The position numbers were made by a program, and so were the translations under genes. From the NCBI RefSeq assembly GCF_033441515.1, contig NZ_JAWQJT010000001.1, positions 558,001-622,000 of the forward strand: a stretch of DNA of 64,000 bases. Reading direction: 5' to 3'. This DNA is from Amycolatopsis solani. GTDB taxonomy: Bacteria; Actinomycetota; Actinomycetes; Mycobacteriales; Pseudonocardiaceae. Shown piece after piece: positions 59,334 through 64,000 of this stretch. How positions within the stretch are numbered: the stretch's first letter is position 1; every line of letters begins with the position of its first letter. Below the pieces are notes generated by a model. The model worked only from the letters and a program-made list of their open reading frames with translations. It was not told where the DNA came from and ran no database searches.

Positions 59334-59957
59334 ATGGCCCCTTCGAACCCCGCCTCCACAGCCCGAGATCGCGACGCGATCGACGTCGTCGTGTTCGACG
59401 CCATGGGCGTGCTCTACGCGTGCGCCGACGACGTCGCGGACCTGCTGGTGCCCTACCTCCGCAGCCACGGCTGCGTGCTGGACCGGCCCGGGATCGCCGA
59501 GCTGTACAAGGAATGCAGCCTCGGCAAGCTGTCCTCCGCGGACTTCTGGGCGACGGCGGGCGCACCCGGGGCGTCGGACGAGGAGTACTGCCAGAGCCAC
59601 CGCCTCACCGAAGGCGTGGTCGCCCTGCTCGCCGAGCTCGAGACCACCGGAGTGCGGCTCGCCTGCCTGAGCAACGACGTCAGCGAGTGGTCGAAACTGC
59701 TGCGCGATCGGTTCGGGCTCGGCGAGTACCTCACCGACTGGTTCGTGAGCGGGGATATCGGCGTGCGCAAACCCGATCCGGAAGCTTTCGCCACGCTCCG
59801 CCGCCGGCTCGACGTGGTGCCCGACCGAGTGCTGCTCATCGACGACCGCGAAGAAAACGTGACCGCCGCCCGCGACGCCGGTTTCCAGGCGTTGCGCTTC
59901 GGCGCACCCCACCTGTCTACAATGGACCAACTACGAAAGGAACTCAGACCGTGGTGA
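59334..59957 (+). CDS. HAD-superfamily hydrolase-like protein
   Basis: This 207-residue HAD-fold protein has motif I VVFDAMGVLYA with the nucleophile Asp. The usual second Asp of phosphatases (DxD) is Met here. Motif II is in LACLSNDVSEW, the motif III Lys in VRKPDPEAF and motif IV in LLIDDREENVTAA. Lack of the second Asp points away from a classical phosphatase and resembles the DAxG form of dehalogenases. ATG at 59334 is chosen, and ATG at 59298 is possible. Its 3' end overlaps the next gene's 3' end by 14 bp on the other strand. Confidence 0.85.
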   Translation: MAPSNPASTARDRDAIDVVVFDAMGVLYACADDVADLLVPYLRSHGCVLDRPGIAELYKECSLGKLSSADFWATAGAPGASDEEYCQSHRLTEGVVALLAELETTGVRLACLSNDVSEWSKLLRDRFGLGEYLTDWFVSGDIGVRKPDPEAFATLRRRLDVVPDRVLLIDDREENVTAARDAGFQALRFGAPHLSTMDQLRKELRPW

Positions 59958-60558
59958 AGCGCGCGCTCGACTCTCCCCGAAGACGTCCGGCGGGCAACCG
60001 CCGATTGCACAACACGAGCAACAGGTCCTGGGCCGTCCCGGTGAGCGGGGTCCCGGTGCCGTACGACCAGTCGAGGTCATCGGCCCGCAAGGCAACGCCG
60101 TCCAGGTCGGTCCCGAAGTACTTGACCTGCTTCGGCTTCATCGCGGCGAAGATCACCTCGAGGCGCTCCGCCGGAACACGGCGTTCGAGACCGAGGGCGG
60201 TCGTGATGTCCAGCCCGTGGATCACGTCGTGGCTCAAGGCACCTTCCGGACCACCACCCGGCGGCCGCCACGGGTGGTCGGCGTTGTCGCGCAGCGAGGC
60301 GACCAGCGCTTCGCGGGACAGTTCGGCCGCCCCCTGGCGGGCGACGCGATCGGCCATGGCGTGGAAGCGGCCTCCGGACTTCAGCAGCTCACCCACGAAC
60401 CGTCCGGCCGAGAACCGGAACGGCATCGTCATGTGCGCGACGACCTCCGGCACCCGCCAGCCCGCACACAAGGTCGGCGACACCCAGGCAGCCGGCGAAA
60501 GCCCGTCCAGCACAGCGGCCAGCTCCCGCCGCTCGGCGGCGATCATCTTCTGGATCAT
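59944..60558 (-). CDS. DinB/maleylpyruvate isomerase-like domain protein (TIGR03083 type)
   Basis: This 204-residue helical-bundle protein is of the actinobacterial TIGR03083/mycothiol-dependent group. Its start IQKMIAAERRELAAVLDGLSPAAWVSPTLCAGWRVPEVVAHM is characteristic, and His residues in VVAHM and SHDVIHGLDI are likely metal ligands. Function is unknown; relatives may use mycothiol as cofactor. ATG at 60558 has AAGGAG six bases upstream. It overlaps the HAD gene tail to tail by 14 bp. Confidence 0.85.
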   Translation of the reverse strand: MIQKMIAAERRELAAVLDGLSPAAWVSPTLCAGWRVPEVVAHMTMPFRFSAGRFVGELLKSGGRFHAMADRVARQGAAELSREALVASLRDNADHPWRPPGGGPEGALSHDVIHGLDITTALGLERRVPAERLEVIFAAMKPKQVKYFGTDLDGVALRADDLDWSYGTGTPLTGTAQDLLLVLCNRRLPAGRLRGESSARFTTV

Positions 60559-60679
60559 GGGGATCTCCTTCACGACTCGGACACCCCACCGACGAACAAG
60601 ACTCCGGCGGACCGACAGCACCGACGCACCGATCCGCGCGAGCCGAGAGGTCGGGCCCGCCGTCGAGTCGATCGACGTT

Positions 60680-60829
60680 CCCTCTCGGCTGAGACCGCCC
60701 CACCAAGCGACCGCCGGCCAACCGGCCGAGCGAATCAGCCGCACCCTCTCGCAACCGAGACCGCCCCATCCGTCGACCGCCGACCACGCCCCCTCGCAGC
60801 CGAGGCCGGCCCGTCAAGCGACCGCCGGC
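60680..60829. repeat. Three degenerate GC-rich repeat units between genes
   Basis: Similar ~40-nt blocks occur at 60680-60718, 60744-60784 and 60790-60829. Each contains a CCCTCGC-like start, a GAGACCGCCCC-like middle and an AGCGACCGCCGGC-like end. They fill most of the 277-bp gap between the DinB-like gene and the PAP2 phosphatase gene. No gene is evident here. Confidence 0.6.
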
Positions 60830-60835
60830 TCGCTC

Positions 60836-61483
60836 TCAGAGCCGGCCGGCGACGCGATCCACCGCCCAGCCGGTGGCCGGGACCGCGGCCAGTGCGGCGC
60901 AGAACCCGCCGACCGCATCCGTCGGGTAGTGCGCCCCCAAGGCCACCTCGGCCCAGCCCATGGCGATCCCGGCGACCAACGCCAACCCGAGGATCAGCGG
61001 CACCGCGGTCGCCCGGCCGAGCCCCAGCCGATCGGCCAGCAGCAGACCGACGATGAGCGCGAGCGCCGTCGCCAAAGCCGTGTGCCCGCTCGGATACGAC
61101 AGGAACTCACTGTGGATGGTGCGCCCGACGATCGGCTTCAGGACCGTCGTCACCACCACCGTGACCAGGACGCCCAGCACTGTCAGCACGGCCATCCGCG
61201 CGCGGCGGGCGAGGAAGCACAGCCCCGCGATCAGGGCGACCAGCACCACCGACCCCACCGGTTCGCCGCCGAAGTCGATGACCAGGGCGACGTACCGCCA
61301 CGGCGGCTCGACCCCGTCGAGCGAGGGCAGGACAGCGGCGTCGATCCCCGACAACCCGGAGTCGTGGAAGTGGAGGATGCCGAGCGCCACGAGCACCGCC
61401 GTCGCCAGCGCTCCCGACATCGCCAGCGGGGCGCGCAGGGCGGCCGGCAGGACCGCGGGTGCTGTCCGGACCAGCTGCTTCAC
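60836..61483 (-). CDS. PAP2-family membrane phosphatase
   Basis: This 215-residue membrane phosphatase has the PAP2 signature KPIVGRTIH, SYPSGHTA and the final GWAEVALGAHYPTDAVGG histidine motif, together with five to six membrane helices. Members dephosphorylate lipid phosphates such as undecaprenyl pyrophosphate, and here it could recycle the lipid carrier for the glycan made nearby. GTG at 61483 overlaps the stop of the glycosyltransferase (GTGA). Confidence 0.9.
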   Translation of the reverse strand: MKQLVRTAPAVLPAALRAPLAMSGALATAVLVALGILHFHDSGLSGIDAAVLPSLDGVEPPWRYVALVIDFGGEPVGSVVLVALIAGLCFLARRARMAVLTVLGVLVTVVVTTVLKPIVGRTIHSEFLSYPSGHTALATALALIVGLLLADRLGLGRATAVPLILGLALVAGIAMGWAEVALGAHYPTDAVGGFCAALAAVPATGWAVDRVAGRL

Positions 61484-62649
61484 GCCTTGATCGCCGCCTT
61501 GTACCCGGTGATCAGGCGGTCCAGGCCGACCGCCGGGGTGAAGTCCTTCTCGTACCGGACGCGGGCCGCGTCCCCCATCTCGCGGTTGCGGTCGCCGACG
61601 ACCTCGCGCAGCCGTTCCGCGAGGGAAACCTCGTCGTTCGGCTGGTGCAGGAGGCCGGTGATGCCGTCCTCGACGAGCTCGGGGAACGCCCCGTGGGCGG
61701 CCGCGACCGTGGGCACGCCCGCCGCCATCGCCTCGACGACCACGAGACCGAACGCCTCCAGCCACGTCGACGGGGCCACCACCGCGACCGCGTCGGCCGT
61801 GAGCGCGCGGCACTCGGCCTTGTTCCGGAGACCGACGTACGAGACGTCGGAACGGCCGGCCGCCCAGGCCGCGACCTCGTCCTGCATCGGGCCCGTGCCG
61901 GCGATGACCAGAGGAACGCCCAGGGCACCGCCGAGGCGGTCCCAGGCCCGCATCAGCAGGCCGACTCCCTTTTCTTCGGTGACCCGGCCGAGGAACAGGA
62001 TGTGCGTCCCGTCGCCGGTGCGGCGGACGCCGGGGTCGGTGACGAAGTTGTGCTTCACCGCCATCCGCTCGCCGGGCATCCCGGCCGATACCAGGAGGTC
62101 GCGTTGCGCCGCCGAAATGCAGAAGAACCGCGAAACGCCCGTCCACCACCGGCGGCGGTTCGCGACCATGCTCGCCGCCATCGGGAGCGTGGCCGCGCTC
62201 GAACCGCGGTAGCAGCCGTGCTTCACCGCCGGCAACGGCGAGCCGCCGACGCACTCGGTGCAGATGCGGCCGTCGCGGTGAAGCGTGCCAGGCGGGCAGA
62301 CCATGGTGTAGTTGTGCAGCGTCGCGACCGCGGGCACCCCCGCGTCCGCGCAGGCGGCGACCACCGAAGGCGACAACAGCGGGAACGTGTTGTGGATGTG
62401 CACGACGTCCGGGCGCTTCGCGCGCAGCCGGGCGGCGAGTTCCTTCCGCACCGCCGGGTTCCACGGCACCATCAGCGGCACCGCGGCCTTGCGGGGCAAC
62501 GGCATGGCCGAGATGTCGTCGCTGCGGCGTTCGAACAGCGACACTTCGTGGCCGCCCTCGGCCAGCAGCGAGACTTCGGCGTCGACGACGTTGTTCTCGC
62601 CGCTCGGCTGCTCGGACCGGTACCGGTTGTGCACCACGAGCACCCTCAC
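61480..62649 (-). CDS. Glycosyltransferase family 4
   Basis: This 389-residue GT-B glycosyltransferase has the N-terminal VHIHNTFPLLSPSV and a Cys-rich insertion (YTMVCPPGTLHRDGRICTECV). The C-terminal nucleotide-sugar site is EAFGLVVVEAMAAGVPTVAA (the EX7E motif). It transfers a sugar to lipid-linked or soluble acceptors. The start is GTG at 62649, overlapping the stop of the ligase-like gene (GTGA). With its neighbours it forms a minus-strand glycan group. Confidence 0.93.
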   Translation of the reverse strand: MRVLVVHNRYRSEQPSGENNVVDAEVSLLAEGGHEVSLFERRSDDISAMPLPRKAAVPLMVPWNPAVRKELAARLRAKRPDVVHIHNTFPLLSPSVVAACADAGVPAVATLHNYTMVCPPGTLHRDGRICTECVGGSPLPAVKHGCYRGSSAATLPMAASMVANRRRWWTGVSRFFCISAAQRDLLVSAGMPGERMAVKHNFVTDPGVRRTGDGTHILFLGRVTEEKGVGLLMRAWDRLGGALGVPLVIAGTGPMQDEVAAWAAGRSDVSYVGLRNKAECRALTADAVAVVAPSTWLEAFGLVVVEAMAAGVPTVAAAHGAFPELVEDGITGLLHQPNDEVSLAERLREVVGDRNREMGDAARVRYEKDFTPAVGLDRLITGYKAAIKA

Positions 62650-63902
62650 GCGCTTGCCTCCTTCGCCGGGATGAATGCTTGTTCGTCGGATTGCGGAGTC
62701 CCGCGGACCAGCAGTGACGCGGCCACGGCCAGGTGCAGCAGATAAGGCGACGCGTCGCCGAGACCAGCTTCGGTGTAGGAGGCCGAAACGCAGTAGGTGA
62801 TCAAGAAGATCGCGCACGTTCTCGCCAGCGAAGGCGGTCGCAGCACCGCGACGACGATCAGCGTCAGGAGGAACCCGGCGACCAGGGCGATCCCGACGAA
62901 GCCCTGCTCGTGGTAGATCGCGAGCCAGCTGTTGTCGATCGGGAGGCCGTCGTAGGACTTGTCGGTCAGCCCCACACCGAAGATGTACTCGGCCGTCGTC
63001 CGCGGGGCCTCCAGTAGGGCGTCCCAGACCTTCGCGCGGCCGGTGAGGCTGGAGAAGTTGTCCGCGCTCTGCCCGCGGAGGAACCACGTCTGGAGCGCGC
63101 CGGCGAGCACCACGCCGGCGACGCCACCGACGCCCACCGTCCACGCGAAGACCTTCCGCGCGCGGGCGCTGGTCATCAGCATCGACAGGAAGGCCACCGC
63201 GAGCCCGGCGACGAGGCCGAGCGTCGCCGTGCGGGTGTGCGTGAGCATCAGCAGTCCTACCACCGGCACCACGATGAACACCGCGCTGCGCCACGTCGTG
63301 CGGCGCCCGAACCAGAGGAGGAGCGTGAGCCCGGAGATGACCGCCGCGTACTGGCCGATCTGCGGCGGGGTGAGCGGCCAGATCGCGCCCGAGAGCCTGC
63401 CGCCGTAGATGTCCGGCATCGCGTTGCCCGGGGAGATCACCAGGCCGATCGCCACGGACGCGAGCACGATCGCGTAGGTGCGGATGTGGTAGCGGACGAA
63501 GGTGAAGCCACCGTCCCACCAGCGGGTCAGCAGCCAGAGCGTGGTCACGAACACCGTCAGCCGGAAGCACCGGAACAGCGCGCCAGCGCCCTCCTGCAGA
63601 TCGGCGCTGGAAAGGATGCTGGACACCAGCAGCAGCGTCAGCAGCAACAGGTAGGCGCTCGGGCGGATCCGCAGGTGCTTGTTCAGCACCAGCGCGATGA
63701 CGAAGGCCGTCATCAGCGCGCCCATGGTGACCAGCTGGCTGACCGACCGCGGGAGCGGGATGACCGTCTTCGCGCCGGTCGAGCCGAGCGTGTTGAGGAT
63801 CAGCAGCGCCCAGGCCAGGCCGGCCCACTTCGGCGTCGCGGAGGTGGGTTCGGCCGCGGCGTCGCCGCGGATGCCCGCCGCCGGTGCGGTGTGCGCGGTC
63901 AT
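62646..63902 (-). CDS. O-antigen ligase/polymerase (Wzy/WaaL-like) membrane protein
   Basis: This 418-residue polytopic protein has about ten or more membrane helices and a large external loop near residues 300-340 (SLTGRAKVWDALLEA and FGVGLTDKSYDGLPIDNSWLAIYHEQGFVG). The HNxxL-like NSWLAIYHEQG and R-containing loop are the pattern of Wzy_C/WaaL enzymes. It would polymerise or attach lipid-linked repeat units. ATG at 63902. It is the first gene shown of the minus-strand group, one base after the preceding stop. Confidence 0.88.
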   Translation of the reverse strand: MTAHTAPAAGIRGDAAAEPTSATPKWAGLAWALLILNTLGSTGAKTVIPLPRSVSQLVTMGALMTAFVIALVLNKHLRIRPSAYLLLLTLLLVSSILSSADLQEGAGALFRCFRLTVFVTTLWLLTRWWDGGFTFVRYHIRTYAIVLASVAIGLVISPGNAMPDIYGGRLSGAIWPLTPPQIGQYAAVISGLTLLLWFGRRTTWRSAVFIVVPVVGLLMLTHTRTATLGLVAGLAVAFLSMLMTSARARKVFAWTVGVGGVAGVVLAGALQTWFLRGQSADNFSSLTGRAKVWDALLEAPRTTAEYIFGVGLTDKSYDGLPIDNSWLAIYHEQGFVGIALVAGFLLTLIVVAVLRPPSLARTCAIFLITYCVSASYTEAGLGDASPYLLHLAVAASLLVRGTPQSDEQAFIPAKEASA

Positions 63903-63903
63903 G

Positions 63904-64000
63904 TCAGCCCCCGCCCTGTGCGGTGTACGTGCTCCCGGTGTCCTGCGAGTACGGCGAGCCTTCCCACTCGCCGACCTCGAGGACGCGGTCGGTCGTGTAC
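63904..64000 (-). CDS. C-terminal end of a secreted-type protein (cut by window edge)
   Basis: Only 31 codons are visible, ending EWEGSPYSQD, then TGSTYTAQGGG and the stop. The PYSQD motif followed by a short Gly/Ser-rich tail closely resembles the end of the beta-helix protein at 57684 (EPYSQDECSSFGGG). It is therefore likely a paralogue of that secreted protein; the rest is outside the window. Confidence 0.45.
   Translation of the reverse strand, partial: YTTDRVLEVGEWEGSPYSQDTGSTYTAQGGG

Noticed and set aside
59129..62212. A 1027-codon plus-strand ORF from the beta-helix end to the GT4 gene
   Set aside because: It runs out of frame through the HAD gene and antisense to the DinB-like, PAP2 and GT4 genes, with Arg/Pro/Thr-rich noise.

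Overview
The window is high-GC actinobacterial chromosome. The organism is probably an Amycolatopsis-like member of the Pseudonocardiaceae. Four observations support this: the rpoB/rpoC sequence type, an mce operon, a rpmG-hadA-hadB / trpT-secE-nusG-rplK-rplA / rplJ-rplL / rpoB-rpoC order matching the Mycobacterium core locus, and no hadC (a mycolate-associated gene). I see no integrase, transposase, IS end or CRISPR array. The window opens inside rpoC and closes inside a secreted-protein gene.

Region 1 (1-29,400, mostly minus strand) is the transcription/translation core. Reading in the direction of transcription it holds tRNA-Thr, tRNA-Met, rpmG, hadA, hadB, then a three-gene plus-strand interruption, then tRNA-Trp, secE, nusG, rplK, rplA, an alpha/beta hydrolase, rplJ-rplL behind an L10 leader, a complete mce lipid-import operon (ATPase, two YrbE permeases, MceA-F, two Mce-associated proteins), rpoB and rpoC. 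The mce genes overlap by 4-nt ATGA/GTGA junctions and so form one tightly coupled transcript. The operon sits between rplL and rpoB, where M. tuberculosis keeps only its orphan mceG ATPase.

Region 2 (29,400-47,100) is mixed. It carries a membrane GAF-GGDEF-EAL cyclic-di-GMP protein broken by a one-base shift in a G7 tract, a GNAT acetyltransferase, a PF04672-type methyltransferase, lon under an HspR-type (HAIR) inverted repeat, a second methyltransferase, and a MerR regulator divergent from a probably leaderless membrane protein with a perfect palindrome over both promoters. It continues with a truncated small gene next to tRNA-Tyr, yajQ, a lipoprotein, a secreted sialidase-fold protein, an rfbA/rmlA thymidylyltransferase, htpX, a beta-propeller protein, an F420-type oxidoreductase and a DUF2568 membrane protein.

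Region 3 (47,285-64,000) is a surface or exopolysaccharide locus. Ten plus-strand genes, mostly overlapping or abutting, encode a TylC3-type sugar C-methyltransferase, a glucose-1-phosphate cytidylyltransferase-like enzyme, a PIG-L deacetylase, an SDR epimerase/dehydratase, a DUF4910 aminopeptidase-like protein, a Wzx-like flippase, a GT2 glycosyltransferase, a polysaccharide pyruvyltransferase, an RmlC-like epimerase with a changed catalytic Tyr, and a class III aminotransferase. A secreted beta-helix protein, a HAD protein and a DinB-like protein follow. A minus-strand group then supplies a Wzy/ligase-like membrane protein, a GT4 glycosyltransferase and a PAP2 phosphatase. Together these could make, flip, polymerise and modify a branched, pyruvylated glycan. 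The structure and the exact sugar are not deducible from sequence alone, and this locus is the best candidate here for undescribed biochemistry.
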